From Eutrigla gurnardus (lineage: Eukaryota > Chordata > Actinopteri > Perciformes > Triglidae), in assembly GCA_963514095.1 (NCBI GenBank), contig OY741275.1, positions 6,001,389 through 6,065,388 of the forward strand: DNA of 64,000 nt. The letters are read 5' to 3'. The notes beneath the pieces were generated by a model. That model was given only the letters and a program-made list of their open reading frames with translations. It had not been told where the DNA came from and did not search any database. The position numbers and the translations under genes were made by a program. Position 1 is the first letter of the stretch. Each line of letters begins with the position of its first letter. Below are positions 24,668 through 39,415 of this stretch, piece after piece.

Positions 24668-27600
24668 GTAAGTACTCATCAGTGTGTTTTTTTTTTTTAC
24701 CTGAGCAGTTGTTAATGTGAGTAGACAAGAGAAGCAGGAAGGAGGCCTCCTGTCCTCTCTTTGTCTCCCTTTTCCTCTTCACTTGTTCCTTTCATCCTCT
24801 CTGGTCCCATTAAGGCCGGCGGTGATTAAGGAGCTGGTGCACGTTGAATGTATTTCTGTTCTCTCTCTCTGTCCATCTCATCCATGACAGCTTTCATGCC
24901 CAGTCCTCCGGTGCTCCCTCCTTGTTATGAGACCAAATACATCAAATGTGTTTCATTTTACTTAGAATCCTGCCTGAAAACACATTTCAGCGTATTCAAG
25001 AGAAAACATCAGTAGACGTGTTGAGAAAAGCCAGAAATATAGCTGCAAATGATTATCATCACAGAGGAGTTTTGCAGAATTATCACAGAATCAACTTCTT
25101 GATTTTCAAGTTTTGCAGCCAACTTTTAATTTACTAATTTACTTGGGTGATGGTAATATTTTCTTTTGACTTGATGTAGAATTATGATCATAAGAATTCA
25201 GTTTTTGATCCATGATTAATCTGATGAAGGTCAGCTGTTATATTAGGAAAGGCGGGGCTTGACTTTGAGTTTTAAAGCACATGAAAACGCGTGGGAACGG
25301 GGCAACGGCATCGTCTTTGACCTCCTTTAGACATAATAATGTGTTCATCTTGATAAAAGTGAGAATAATCAATGCGGTGGAATCCGCGTCTGCAGTTGTG
25401 AGTCGAGAAATGCGGAGCCACTTTATAATTCACACAGGGACCGAATCCGTTATTGTTATATTGTTATTGTTATTATTCTATTATTATTTTTTACATTGTT
25501 TATAGCTAATTTCCTCCCTTTTGGTTGAAAACTGTATTTGAAGTTGAGGAAAATACTAAGCTAATTAGTCTTTATGAAGAAGGTATTTTCTGGCCATCAT
25601 TACTTATCACATTAAAAAAGACTAATTAGAACATGAACACTGTTGCCTTGGAAACAGTAATATTCTGACATTCAAAGTGAAAAAATGTGTCTTGATTTAT
25701 TAAGACCAAAATAAATAATGACATGGGTGTGGAAGTGGATTGACATTTTCTAACTTTTCAGGGTTTTCTTGAGAAAATAAGAGAACAAATAAACCGAACT
25801 GATTAATTTCCAGTTTGATTTCAGTCCTTTGTTTTCAGAATAGGTGCAGTGTTTTGTGTTTGTTTTTCCATTTAAAAGAAGCAGAGGCCAATGACAGCTT
25901 AATAAATGTTCACCTGAGCATGTGAAAACAAAAAACAAAGCAGGGAACGTATTAGTCACCTGTCAGTTGGTAAAAGTAATAAAAATCACTCAAGCTAATC
26001 TAATTGCCTTAAAGGGTTGACTCATTCCCACAAATAATAAATGGTGCTAGTGTTGAAAATGATGCAAGGTTGTGGGTTGTTTTTCTGAAAGAGATCTTAA
26101 AGTTTACAATCTCAAATAATTATTTTTTAATGGCAGCCTGATGATTTACAGTTGACCATTACAAATACTTCCCCTCATGCCTGCTTTGACAAATAGACAT
26201 TATAAGAAAATCAAGTGCCTAAAGGAAAGAAACAAGCAATCATTAGCATCAATTACATTTCCTTTAGATTAATCACAAGACAATATACGAGGGCACGCTT
26301 TGATCAATTGGATCACAAATAAAAAAAATATAATAAAAAAAGGTAATAATCAATGAATGAAAATAGTAATAAAGTAAGTTATAACAATGGAACACTTTTA
26401 CTTTTTAATTGTTACTTTACCTGATCTTTCACATCTTTCAGTCACTTCTTTTCTAACCCCCTCCCCCCAAAGATTAATCAGAGTCCACTGGAGCGATAAT
26501 AGAAGCAGTGGGTGGTGGGGAAGGAGGGAGGTGGAGCATGGGAGTGCTCTGAGGAGAGACAGTGATGGAGGGAGTGGAGGAGAGGGAGGAGGAGGAGCAG
26601 GACGGCGAGGATGAGCGGAGGGTGTGTGAAGGTGATGCTTACAGATAAAGAGATGGGAGTGGAGAGTGAGGATGATGAATGGGCGTGGGGGAGAAAAGCG
26701 AGGGAGACTCGTTCTTCACTCTCATTGCACATGTCCTTGAGCAAGGCACTTAACCCCTCAACTGCTCCAGTCGAAACAGCCGCAGCGGAATAAATAGTTA
26801 AGTTACTGGCAGCTCCCCGGGGGAGGCTGTGTTTAACCGTGTGGATATGAAGCCCACTCCCTGCAGAGGGAGTTCATCAGCGTCTCTCTGTTGGATGCTT
26901 GTCGTCAGAGATGACGCTGTGTTAGTGGAAAGGAGGGGAGGATAGAAAAAAAGAAACAAGAGAAGAAACATGAGAATGAGACAACATGAAAGACATGTGT
27001 CACAAAGGTGAACAAGGAAGACCAGAAGGGATAAAAATCCATGGATGGAAAAGATCAATGGGGCTTTTATGTGTTACTAAAGTTGCAATGAAGCTGAAGT
27101 TAGAGCATATTTAACATCTTTACCTCCCAGTGAAACAGAATCTCTGGACTGTGTACCGCTACGAGACTTTGGGTTTAAATCAACCCCAAACGGACTGATT
27201 GCTGATTTTCAACCGGCCCTGCATCCTTGCAGATCTGGCGGTACATGCTGATGAATGCCGCCGGCCTCCCTGCCGGTCCTTTCACGTCATCCGGCGGGCG
27301 ATCATCTGTTTGTGTTACTGTGCTCCGGTGACAGAGCTGGTTGGAAATTGGCAAGAGTTTCCCTTGAATAAATGAGACCTCAGCCTCATTGTTTTGTAAT
27401 TGAAAACATTTTCCCCGTCGATATCCAACAAAACATCTCTTCCTGTCTCTCCATATTGCTCGTTTAGCTTCTACCATCCACACACATGGTTTAATATGAC
27501 CGGTGTGGCTAGCTGTTCACCAAAAGGCTCATTTGATTGTATTCTCACTCTCTCAAAAACGTCATTAAATCAAGTGTTTTTCTCCTGCGTCTATAAAAAC

Positions 27601-29510
27601 ACCCCTGCTGTTAGTCCTCTCATCCACATCATTCATCAACTTAATTCTCTACATAATCATACACATTAGTGCAATATGTAAACTGTTTATCATCATTGTT
27701 TTGCTGACTTTAATTGAACCAGAATAATAGCTGATGTTAATGTGCAAAAACAGAAATAGTATACTCCCAGTTGAAAATAACAGGGTTAATGGGATGCACA
27801 TGTACTCGTTACCTTCAATCCAACGCTCTGTGCTCGTGATGGGTCCGAGCGATACGAGTCTGGACCTGAGAGCTTGCTTTGGGCTCCCCGTCCACATGAA
27901 AGACGTTACTGGACACAATTTGTTATGTTGGACTTGGCATCTGTCACCCATGAGTGGATTGACCCATGCTGTAGACACCATCTGTGAATTTCACTATTGG
28001 CCTCTTAATTCATATTTTTATGCTGCTTATGGGCTTGATTGCCATTGAAATAAAATAAAATGGTATCGATTGCTACAGTATATTTCCTTCAATGGATTCC
28101 AATGATAGTTTCTCTTATCTTTGTAACATTACAGATTAAGAATATATTGACCAATAATGCAGAAGACGTGTGGTGTAAAATGTTGTGCAGATTTGCCCTA
28201 GTATGCTGTTGTGCTACTAGCTTCTAACTTTTTAATGAGATTGAATTGCATTTTTAACCAATTACTATATATAATATTATATTAACCAATAATTGATTGC
28301 TGTTTTGGCAGCTGACTATCGGTTCGAGAAAATGCCTACAATTTGGATCCCTGCTTCTGTAACATTTAAGTGAACTGGAAAAAGGAAGCGTTGAACGTGA
28401 TTGAAGTTGGGCATACGAGAGAGAGAGAGAGAGAGAGGGGGGGTAGAGAGGGAAGAAGGGAAGAGAAACACCACGGACAAACATGAAGAAAGAGAGAGTC
28501 TGAGATCAGCATTCAGCAGGAGGAGGTGTAGGTGTGGGAGAGTGGAGGAGGTGGAGCAGCAGTGATGGATTGTGTTTACTCCACTGTCTGTCCCCAGCTT
28601 TCTTCTTGTAGTCTCTCCTTGTGTTCCTCCCTCTTTCTCGGATGCCCTCCTCACCACCTTCTCCTCTCTCTCCTCACCTGTCTCCTCTTTTCTGTCATCA
28701 CCATGCTGTTCTTTCTCTCCTTTTTACTTCCTTCCTGATTAGTTCTCCTCGTCCTTGCTTTCCTCTCAGCTGTGCTTATTGTCTTTGTGTCTCTCCTCTT
28801 CTCATTGCTTTCTACTTTCTTTTCTTTTTAATTTATTTCTCCTCGTTCTCTTCTCCGTTGTCACCTGTCCTTGGTAATTATTTTCTTTTCTCATTATTCT
28901 GTTTCTTTCTTAATTTTCTCCTCCCTGTCTCTCCCCCAAATCCTCTATTTGCCTTTCCCTGGTGAGGTTTATTAGACTTTGGCTTGTGTTTATTTGCTCC
29001 ATCTCTTTCTCACATTTCTGTCTTGCTGCATTAAATCTGTATTCATTCCCCTATTGTCTTTCACTGCTTCTCTACTTGTCCCACTTTTCTTTTTTTTTAA
29101 TTTTATCTCATCTCTCTGGTGGAGCCCTACTCTCACACCCTTTAATCCTTTCCCTTCTTTAATCTTTAAAAGGGTAAATGTCTTCCTCCCTTGCTCCTCT
29201 TGTTCCGAGCCTCTCATCTCTCTGCCTTACCCTTTCCTTGAAAGCTCTATCACTGCTTGTCCTTTCCCGTCCTCCACACTTGTTTGTTTCCCATGTCCTC
29301 TAGTCTTTTACCCCACTCGTTCTCCTCTTGTTGATGTTCTCTTCATATTTTTAACTAGCTCACATTTCTCCTGCCGGCTGCAGCCGTGGCAGCGTTATTC
29401 TTGGTGTGTTCGTCTGTCTGTCCGTCTATTCTCGTGAAAGCAGTATCTCAGGAACACCTGACTTTCTTCACATTTGGCACAAATGTCCACTTGGATTCAA
29501 GGTTCAACCA

Positions 29511-30248
29511 TAGACTGTATAAGGAGTGGACATAGTCACCCTGATCTTGCCCATTGGTTTGTGGACTACACTTTTTGAAGCCTTGAGTTCGGCATTTTGG
29601 CTGTCGCCATCTTGGATTTGGACCATCTTCTGGTGTGAAGCTGTTAACGTTATCTTCATAATTCAAGTCAACTTTACAGTCATCTGAGTATCTTATTGCA
29701 TTGGTAGCGACATGTCAATCACAAGGTAGCCCCGCCCCTAAAGCATCCCCTGCTTTATATATTTGACTCTGAATTAACCGTAATTTACCTAATCATGTTG
29801 TATTGAAGACGACTTGAGACCACAAACTCATGTTTGACAGTGTTGTGGTCAAAGGTCACCATGACCTCAAAAAACATGTGTTTGGCATTATTAACTCAAG
29901 AATGAATTTGCTGATTACGACAATTTCCCACAAATGTCTAATAGGATAAAATGAATGAATAATGAAAATGATGATACCATGACGTCCTGTCTGGGGGTCA
30001 TTAGTGTTTTCATCTTAGAACTTTAATGTCCCTTCACAGTGTGTTTTCAGTGCATGAAAATGCCTTATTCAGTGTTTAGTTGTATTTAGCTCCACCCTCT
30101 CGTGTCACATCTGGTTGGTTAAAAACAAATGGCCAGAAACTCAGGATGCAACGCCCCAAATGTTGAACTGGAGGCTTGAAAACCATAGTCCACAAACCGA
30201 TGGGTGACGTCATGATGACTTTATCCACTTCTTACTGTATATACAGTT
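29511..30248. mobile_element. Inverted-repeat (MITE-like) element of a family repeated in this window
   Basis: The left end (29511-29580: TAGACTGTATAAGGAGTGGA, then a CCCATTGGTTTGTGGACTAC segment) and the right end (about 30171-30248) are inverted copies of each other; the right arm read backwards gives CCATCGGTTTGTGGACTA and a TACAGTAAGAAGTGGA segment. No clean TSD was defined. The middle (about 29845-29960) looks like a second, different repeat. Part of the same family recurs at about 55083-55290. Confidence 0.6.
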
Positions 30249-31713
30249 CATTTCCTCATTAGAAGTAGTAATTGCTGAGATATTAAATGTAAAAATGATA
30301 AATTGATCTTACTGCAACGGTACACAGCACAATCTACTCTTCCTCCCGTGTATCTCCAAGTTTGAACACCACTGGTTTAAAGTTTCCTTTCTCTATCTTA
30401 CATACATTATGCATGCAGGAAAAAGCTGCAGGACTTTTTCTCTGTGTTCTTTCAAACAAAAAAAGGAGAGAGTAGAACCACAGGGATGAGTTGAGCAAGG
30501 AACAGCAGATTGCACAGAGAAGGAAGAAGGTCAGGTGATGAAGCAGAGTCCCTGTAATGCAGGATAATGGGATGAGAGCATCAAAAAGGAAAGCTACAGG
30601 ATCTGCAGGCATAAACGCTGCAGCACAACTACCCTGTGGACGGATGGAGGGAGGGAAGGGAGGAGATAAAGAGATTGGAGGATGACAGAAATGGAACAGC
30701 AAAATGGATGAAGGAAAAGGCTAACCAGAGGGCCTTTTTAGGGAGAGATGGTTGAACAGAAGGACGGTCTTCAGGAGCATAATAAGAAATAGGAAGCTGA
30801 GACAAAGGGAACAATTTTGTTTGGGAACTGCAAGAGTTGGAGGCAAAACAGAGAGAAAAGGAAGGCAAAGAGGTGGAGGTGGAAAAGTACAGAAAACACC
30901 TTTTGTTTCTGCAACCAACAATCGTCATTTGAAGCTTCTCCAAAGACACCCCTTATATTTCTCTCTCTCATTCCTGCCCCTTTGTCTCTTTCATTACCTC
31001 ACACTTAACCCTATCTTCCTCCGTCTGTCTGATGATATAAAGCCAGACATGGATTGATACAACTGCAGTATATTCACTGACGGTCTGTTTGATCTCGCCA
31101 GGGAGAATTTATTTCTCCTGCATGTTTATTGTCAGCAGCCGAACCCATCAAACAACTTCGGGGTGTTAGACTCCCTGTGACTGACTGTGACTATGCCACT
31201 GCCCAGCAGGAAGGCAGATCCACACACACGGGATAAAAGGAAAGCATTGCCAACACTGTGGTTGAGCAGAGTTTTTAGAGATGCAACACAAAAGACTGCA
31301 GACGGTGCAAGCTTGTAGCAAGGTGAATGTGCATGAGTTCGTGTCCCAACAGCAATTTGAGGCTTTTAACTGTTAGGATCTAACAGGTGTGTAAATGTCA
31401 AGTCCAAATGCAAACAAGTAGTCTCTCCTCATTCACTCGTTTTGAACATAAGAGTGTCGGAGGAACTGATGCACAAAATAAAAAGAGGGTTCCTGTTGAT
31501 GCTCGGGGGAAGAAGGACCTCTGCTTTGCCCTGCGATGCTCGCAGGTTGTTGAGGATAATCACAGATCACAAATCTAGTGACCAGGCGATAACCTCCGCT
31601 AAGGTAACCAATGCCTTAAAAGTGCACTATTTCTAATGGCCATCAGGGGGATTTCTACATCATAACCTTGTCTATTCTCTTTCTGTAAAATGTCTGATGA
31701 CTCATCCTGCACT

Positions 31714-31729
31714 AAAAAAAAAAAAAAAA
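31714..31729. repeat. A16 homopolymer
   Basis: A run of about 16 A preceded by ATCCTGCACT; there is no LINE or SINE body next to it that I can recognise. Confidence 0.9.
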
Positions 31730-32312
31730 GAGACTTTGTGCATCTAGCTAGCCACATGGGTCATATAAAAGCACACTTCACCGTGTTGTGGGTCTAGAGG
31801 GAAGACGTGTGTTTGGATATCGGTGGTGTAAAATAGAAAACAGCACGGCTGAGGACTAATTAATTCAAGAGAAACTTTGACGATTTTCAGCCTGTAGGGC
31901 TCCCCGCTCAGAAGTACACCGGATGACGCTAAACGAGCGACAAACAGAACTGGTTGAGCCAGAGTCAACCGTAGCCCTGTGTTGCACTAAACTCTTAAGT
32001 CCGTCCACTTTTAGAGTTCCAATCAAATGTGGAAGATTTGATTCCAATATCTCTTGTAACCATACTAGGCTCATATACTCTGCATCACATTGCAGAAGCT
32101 AACGATGCTGTAACTTGGGTTTCATTGGGACTTGAAACAGGCAAACTTTATTGTTTTGTTGTTCTTCCTGTAAGACAGCAGCTCATATTGAGGCCACCCA
32201 GTTGTTTCTAGCAACAATCGTCTAGCTTCCCCTGGGAGTCCTTTCCCCCTTTGCACACATTGCTGTGATGACATGCTCAGTAACTGGCTTCTGCTGTGCC
32301 AGCAGGCAGACA

Positions 32313-32314
<2 letters not shown>

Positions 32315-32357
<43 letters not shown>

Positions 32358-32394
32358 AAAACCATAATGGTATAACTAACGGGGGGGGGGGGGG
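32315..32394. repeat. CA microsatellite followed by a G14 run
   Basis: The (CA)n run is at 32315-32355 and a run of 14 G at 32381-32394, separated by 25 unique bases. Confidence 0.97.
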
Positions 32395-34730
32395 ATTTTC
32401 ATTTCTTCACAGCCTTATGAATTCCACTCTGCAAACAAATGGCTCATCTTGCCCATGCAAACCAGGGGGAAATTACAAGCTGCTATCTATCTTACTTCAA
32501 ATCAAATAGTGTGATTCAACCACATTGCAAAAGCCACATAGGGAGACGACTTGGAAGGACAATGAGTTTAAAAGACAGTTCAAATGAGATTAAGTTGGAG
32601 AGGTTTGGGTGAGAGAGGAAAGGCTGTGGAGGGGGACGAGGACGGAGAAGGAGTGAGAGATTTTTGTAATGGAGATGACAAGCTGGAAGATGTGATGAAA
32701 TGGACCATGCACTGACTGCAGGAAAAAGAAAGGGGTTAGAGAATTAAGTTAATGAGGGAAAGACGAGAAGGATGTGGAGTGGGAAATGAATAAAATGATT
32801 TCTCCGGGTGAAATACTAGCATGCCGATGTGGTGTACTATGGTAGTTGTACTTTTCAGTGGCTGAACCACTGGACTTTCCCAAGGGAACTGCTCAAAGAA
32901 AGTTGACGCTAATGTGCATATTAAGATCAGCTTAACGCCACGTAACCACAGCATCCAGTCGCAGCTGTTTATGCATTTGAGTCCACTTCTACTGAATGTT
33001 CCACATTTGAATTTTATTCTTGCATATAAAAAGATTCAGCGTTGTTCTATTTCCATCTGTCCTCAGGGGAAAAGACATTGAAGACAGGATAGTCTAATGC
33101 AGTATAAGCACACCAGGTGGGACTTCCACAGCAGAACGAGTCTGATTTCTTTCAGAGCTTGGACGCTGAAGGCACAATAACTCAGTCATATCCTTTGAAG
33201 AATCCATAGTGCACCCATTTCCATTAATGCCCGATGCTAAATATCTGTCAACGATGACAGCGTGCTGGCAACAGTTGCAGGGATCATGCAGCTAATTTGA
33301 TGATGGCGTTCATGGCAGCTCATCTTTGTGCCTGCTGCCTTTGATGCAGCCCCACTGGATGCTAAACAATATGAGTAAAATGGATCAGCTGATGGCCGAG
33401 TGGCATGACGGAGTATGGAAGTGACACCCAGTTACCACTCACACACACAGTGGGTGACTTAATTCCGTCTCTCCTGCTGGCCCTCGGGGCCCTTCTTACC
33501 AAGTGGGCGCATTCAGCACATTTCACAGTCTACCCATAATCTCTTTAGGAGGCTCCATTACATGTCAGCAGTGACCCACTGCTTCCACCAGAGTCTCTGA
33601 ATGTCTGCTTGTGTGAACGGAGTGTGATGGTTTGAATGCATCAACAGATTCTTCATTGGGATGTAAACATTGTGGATCTTATTAAGTCATTCTCTATTTC
33701 ATCTTAGTTCTTTTCACACAGTGCATTTGTCATGGAGACAGGTTAGTGAGTGTATTAGTATTGCAGGGATTTTCTATGCAGAATCAAATGTCTCTGAGAT
33801 GGACTCTGATGTCTCACCGAGCGGTGAGCGCGTGACCCAATCTCTGCGGTTTAAATTTGAGTTTTTGTCCTGCATCCCTGTTTGTACTTTCAGAAATCCG
33901 ATTAAATTGTTTTTTATAAGAGTTGATGTAAACCTAATGACAGCTGCTTCATGATAAAAGCTTTTAGACAACAAAGTACCGGGGGGTCTTATTGTGAAGA
34001 ATTCATAGGAAATTAAATGTGTTTATCACAATTAGTGGGGCTTTGTAAGAAGCTGTTCTTAAAGACAAAACAAGTCTACAAATACTGTCGGGAGGAGGAG
34101 GACAAGCAGCAAAAATCGTCTGGGACTTTGTTAGGAATATAGGATGAAACGCACGCCTTGAAGTGGGTAGCCCTGTCCAAATACAGATGCAAATCCCTGC
34201 TTGGCTCGGTCTGACTGGGCGCGTCAGCAGACACATGGGTATGTTGCAAAAAACAACAACAAGGGCTTTATCTTCACAGGATAGTGAGGCCGATACATTA
34301 ATTCTCACATGGAGTGAAAGCACACTCATTACATCCGATTACACAAGATCTTCTCCGAGGAACACTTACACATTGCTGACGGGATTGAGTCAACAGTTCG
34401 GAGTGTATGCATAGACATACTTTGATCGTGTGCTGAGAGAAGATCTGCCTTTACCTTTTTAAGTGCAGAATACAGTCCAGCCGACAGCTGGCTCCTCGTC
34501 CGTGTTTTTGTTATTTCTATATGTGATGTTTGGTACTTGCACACTGCTCTGTGTTTCTGTCTAGAATCATACTGTCGGAGCTTTCTCTGGCCTGCAGCGC
34601 ATTTAGTCTCTCCCAGCTGCTCGCAGCTTACAAATGACGACCTCATGTGTACTAACTGGATCATTGGCCGACTTTAGGATGTGTTTGAGTGGCGGATTAC
34701 AGCTCTCGCTATCCCTGGGAACGTAACATC

Positions 34731-34770
34731 CATGTGTCATTTGGCAGATGATTTCATCCAAAGCTCCTTC
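34731..34770 (-). repeat. L2/SINE-type 3' tail fragment
   Basis: The plus-strand stretch CATTTGGCAGATGATTTCAT plus CCAAAGC reads on the minus strand as a diverged copy of the conserved L2-type tail (GCTTTGGA...TCTGCCAAATG) seen intact at 16.85 kb. It may be a small L2 fragment or a SINE sharing this tail. Confidence 0.45.
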
Positions 34771-35306
34771 GCCCCCTATTTTTTGGTTCCTGCTAGGAGT
34801 CGATCCTCTCCGGCCGGCTGTCGAACGTCAGTCTCCACCACAAGCGTCCCCTGTAACCTGCTCACCCTTCCCTGCCACACTCTAAATCTGCTGTCTGGGA
34901 ATTTGGCCCATCGAAACAAACAACCCGGCGGCCTCGGGGCACTGCTAATCCTGAAAGAGGGAGAGAATGCAGAAAAGATTAATAGGAAGAGAGAAATGGA
35001 CTGGGGGAGAGTGTTGGAAAAGAGATAGGACACTGAATGGGTGAAAAGTTGGATAAGTGGGAGAAAGGCAGGATAAGGATACTGGATTTTACTTTTAGGC
35101 AAATATGTTGGCATATATTCAGTTATCAAACAACAGTACTTTTTAATTAAGACCCCTTTAATTCCCTTGATAGAGTAATTTAAAAAAAAAAGCTTGTCAG
35201 TGCTTCCTGGTGGACAGACTAGGTAATGGCGATGCAGGTTTCAGAAAACCTCACATTGGCCAACATATGTTCATGCTGTTCAAATTGGCTGATAGTATCA
35301 TACCAG

Positions 35307-35417
<111 letters not shown>

Positions 35418-38400
35418 GAGAGAGTACATCCTTCAGTGATCGATTTTAAAGTGTGCTGTAATGCATTTTAAAAGGCAGAGCACTAACGCTGTCAGACCGG
35501 GAGGGAGAATGACAGAAATGAGTTTGGGAATGCCAGACAGCTGTCTGGCTTTTCTTCCCCCCAAGGATTTTTTTTCTTACGTCAAAGCTTTTAATATTGT
35601 AATCTTGTCTTTGTGCTACAGTAAATATGATGTCGGTAGAACGAGGCACATGGGTCTCATGGTTATTTTGCAGCAATGATTTGGAGATGTGTGACGGAGG
35701 AGCAGGACTCAAACTTCACTTCGTTTTGTTGATGAATTAATATTGCAGCAGTTGGTGAAAAGGAAAGACTGTCAGATGAAAGAAGGCAAAATGAGGATGT
35801 GTTCCAGGAACTAATCAGTTTAATGGTGGCCCCATATCACATGCTCAGGCATTTTTTTAAAAAGAGTTTCTGTTTAAGAAAAACTGTAGCTGCAACCAGA
35901 ATATAAACATTTGCCACAGTTTATTGATTGACAATGGTTCGATCCTCCCTGGGTCTTCATCAAGTCAAACATATTTTGCATGGCATGCAGTAGTGTGTAG
36001 ACCATTTCCTCACATCTCTAGTTAACACAATATTTAACGTGGTCCTTTTGTGTGATTCTTTGGGAAGAAACTCAGTTAAATCGAACAATCGATTAGTAAC
36101 AAACTCAGATGAGTGTTAGTCAATTGAGAATTTCTTTGTTTACGGTAGCATACATGTTTATACTAGTGCTAATGCTGAGTTTAGGTTCCCATCGCCAAAA
36201 AGAGACGCTTCTTTTCATGCCATACTTTGATTAATACATTTAAACATGTTTTCTACAACAGTCATACGACTTTTCTTAATAATGAGTAAAAAAATGCTCA
36301 AAATATCGTATTAAATCAGGAACTCCCTTATCAAGGATCAAGTAAGGAAGATTATTAATCCAACCAAACAATTGATTCCATTATGGTACTTGTGCTTCAA
36401 GAAGAATTATATGTATTGTTTAGTATACATGGCTTTACTCTAACTAAAGAGACTCAAACTGTCTTCTCTTGTCTTGTGAGCAAAATAATTGCGAATCACA
36501 ATGTTATCCCGATAATTATCATAATTTGCTGAAATGTAAAATAACTTATTGCATCAAAGTTAAGTTGCATTAAAATAAGGTAATCATAAATCTCCTTGCA
36601 TAAATAAACAAATTGTGTCATCATTTTTACTTCTCTATGATAGCTTTTCAAGTCACTGATGACGATATTCACGATTATCCCAAGAATGAAAATTCACCAG
36701 GATCTACTTGGACTAGGATTGTGTTTGTTATCCTGATTCGCAATAAAATAGAGAGGCTGCTAGCTAGCTACATTGTGGTATTATAAACAAGGTAAGGAAC
36801 AAGTTCAGGCATACATAAAGCAGGTAAACTCTCTATCTACCTTCAGTCTTTCCGCAGCTTTACTTCCTTTAACAAGCAACAACAGCAGGCTTGTTTCTTT
36901 AGAAGGCCCGGTGGCTTCTCCTCGAGAGCAGCCTGTTCTGTCAGCCCTGCCTGGACATGACAGCAGCGGAGGAAGATGACTATCATTACCTGCAGAGTTT
37001 GATCGGGGGGGAAGCTGGCCGTCTCGTCTGATGGCTGGTTTGGATCCTGTCCCTGCGTGATGACATCAGCAGCAGGATTGCCAATAAAAGTTTGTTGAGG
37101 GCCAGCAGACAGGCCACCGATCAATAGAGGGTTTATGATGATTGGACGTGCAGGACTACACACATCGTGACCTGACACACAAACATAGAAACAAATAACC
37201 AATTGATGCCGTCTTCAGGTCTGGAGATACATCATCAGAAAACAAACTGTACTATATATCTCTAGCCAGCTTTCTGTCCAAATTGTAGCTGAAAAGTTTG
37301 TTGATTGAGATGAGAAGTTGGTGCCAAGCCTCTAAAATCTTTTGATGGAATTATTGCATTTGTTTGTTTCGTGTATTGATTTGAGGAAGGTTAGAATCTC
37401 ATCGCTTCACACATATCTGATGTTTCTGTCTGCTGCCATTTTTCCTCACTTCACTAGCCATTTAAGTCAGTTTGACCTCCTCACTCATATTTGTCCTGTC
37501 CTATCCATGCGCTTCATATCCCCCCGTCTGCAGAAGTACCTCCAGAACCGTCTGACTGCGTACCTCTCCTTGTCTCTGCTGATTTGTCCCATGTTTAACT
37601 CTACAGTTTGACATCCTAGCCCTCTGTAAGACACCGCCACTGGCTGCTTCAGTATTCACCAGCATGTGTTGTTATTGCTCCCTTTTACTAGAAGACAGCA
37701 GGAATGTTCCATAGATCTGGTCTCTATAAAACTGTTCAGCCCTGACAGATTGTGTTGATGAATCGGCCTCCGTCTGCCCCGCGTTGGCGTCCTTTCTCTT
37801 TGTGTCGCCGTGTCACCATGATGCTAAAAACTACCTCGCTGTGTATTTATCCCCCAACTCTTCTTCACAAGTCAAATATACTCTCACATTGCAACACTGG
37901 AAATTCAAATAGTCTTTAAAAGGCAGCTGTTTGCTTGATGCCGACAGGTTGGAAAGTGGAAGGAACTCTATGATACACATCGTCAACAAGAACTTATTCT
38001 TTTTATTATGATAGAATATTGGCTCAAAATGTAAGTTACTGCTACAAGACAAATAATGAAGTAAAACATTTTGTTATGATGCCAAAATTGATACCCAAGT
38101 GTTTTATACTGGAGCAAAGAAGATGAAGCATCACGGTGAATGTTGCCATACGTATTTGGGACAACACTGTGGTAACTAATTAAGAATTATACTTTTTATT
38201 CAGTCATTAAGTCTTTGTCACCTCTGCCTGTCATTACTGTCTGTACATTTCAGCATTATATTGGTATGCAGTGAGTTCAGTGGCAGAATAACTTTATTCC
38301 CCTCTTATCTCTTTGACTGGCACGCTAAGAAAAGAACAAGGGCTGCAGCAGGTTTTCCTGAGCCTTCATCTGTCAGACGAGTGCAGCGACTTGTGTAATC

Positions 38401-38873
38401 TCAAAACGAACACATGTCCATTTCTCGCCATCAGTCTGTAGAAATTAGACGCCAGTCATGATAATAGAAGACTCACCCTGACTGTGTGCTCTGGTATCTC
38501 ACTCTGCTCCGTCGCTGTAGTGTGACCTCCAAGCTTTTCTTCCAGGCAGCTCAGTGGCACAGTATTCTGCCTCATTTGCTATTACTGCAGCACAGTTTGA
38601 AGGGAAGGTTTTTGCATATATTAGTCTCCATAAATCTGTTCAGCTCTGACCATGTGGCCATTATTTTGCAATCCTTCGTCTCCTGACATCTCACTCTGCC
38701 TTACTTGTCTCCATCCTACATTTGTTTTGCTGGTTGGCAGTTGTTTTATGTTTGTTTCCATCAGCAGTGAGAGGAATGTTAAGCAGGGGAGGTTGATGGG
38801 CTGCACAACGTTCCAAGTGAATATGATAAAAGGGAAATTTTACTTAAAGGCAACCCTCTGCTTTTCTCTCCAG

Positions 38874-38968
38874 GTCTTCAAGCTGAAGGCGGTCAAGCTT
38901 GCAGAAAAGCTGCTCCCTGCCTTCAACACCCCCACAGGAATCCCCTGGGCCATGGTCAACCTTAAGAG
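38874..38968 (+). CDS. man1a2: man1a2 exon, catalytic domain (LLPAFNTPTGIPW)
   Basis: The exon encodes VFKLKAVKLAEKLLPAFNTP followed by TGIPWAMVNLK, and ends with two bases of a serine codon completed at 41775. The segment FNTPTGIPWAMVNLKS is diagnostic of MAN1A2 among the Golgi class I mannosidases as I recall them. The acceptor is ttttctctccag and the donor gtcagt. Length is 95 nt. Reading through the donor gives a few intronic codons and then a TAG at 38991, which is why the splice site rather than the longer open frame was chosen as the end. Confidence 0.95.
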
Positions 38969-39415
38969 GTCAGTGACCCCCTTCATCCAGTAGCTAACCT
39001 GACAGGAGTGTAAAGTGAGATGTGACACTCAAAATGAAACTAACTCTGGTGTGATTTGACTGACAGTTTGTCCATTTAAGATTTCTTTGTTTTTGCTATT
39101 TTGAACTACCGACCAAATTTAAACCTTCAAGTGTCTGTTTTGCCCACTAAGAGGCAGCAGAAACTCAACTTTTTTTTTAAGTTTCTATGGAAACAATATC
39201 TTGACAGTGTATCACCACCCTTGTATGATAGACTGTATGATGGTTTCCCTCATAGTTTCCATGGAGGAGCTTGTCGCCACTCTATCTGACAGCTGTAACA
39301 TAAGAGCAAGGAGGACCATCGTACATACAGCAACAAAGGCACAACTCTCCCAACAACATTCTGTGTCCACCTGGCTGGTCCCTTACTTTTCGGCCTTATA
39401 GTGTCTTTATTTATT

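Noticed and set aside
26500..26800. Glycine/arginine-rich frames and a SINE-like CCTTGAGCAAGGCACTTAACC stretch at about 26735
   Set aside because: The frames come from purine-rich sequence, and the SINE resemblance is limited to a short stretch without a tRNA head or tail.
28600..29440. Long serine/leucine/phenylalanine-rich plus-strand frames suggesting membrane proteins
   Set aside because: They follow from C/T-rich composition in several overlapping frames and show no family motif or splice context.
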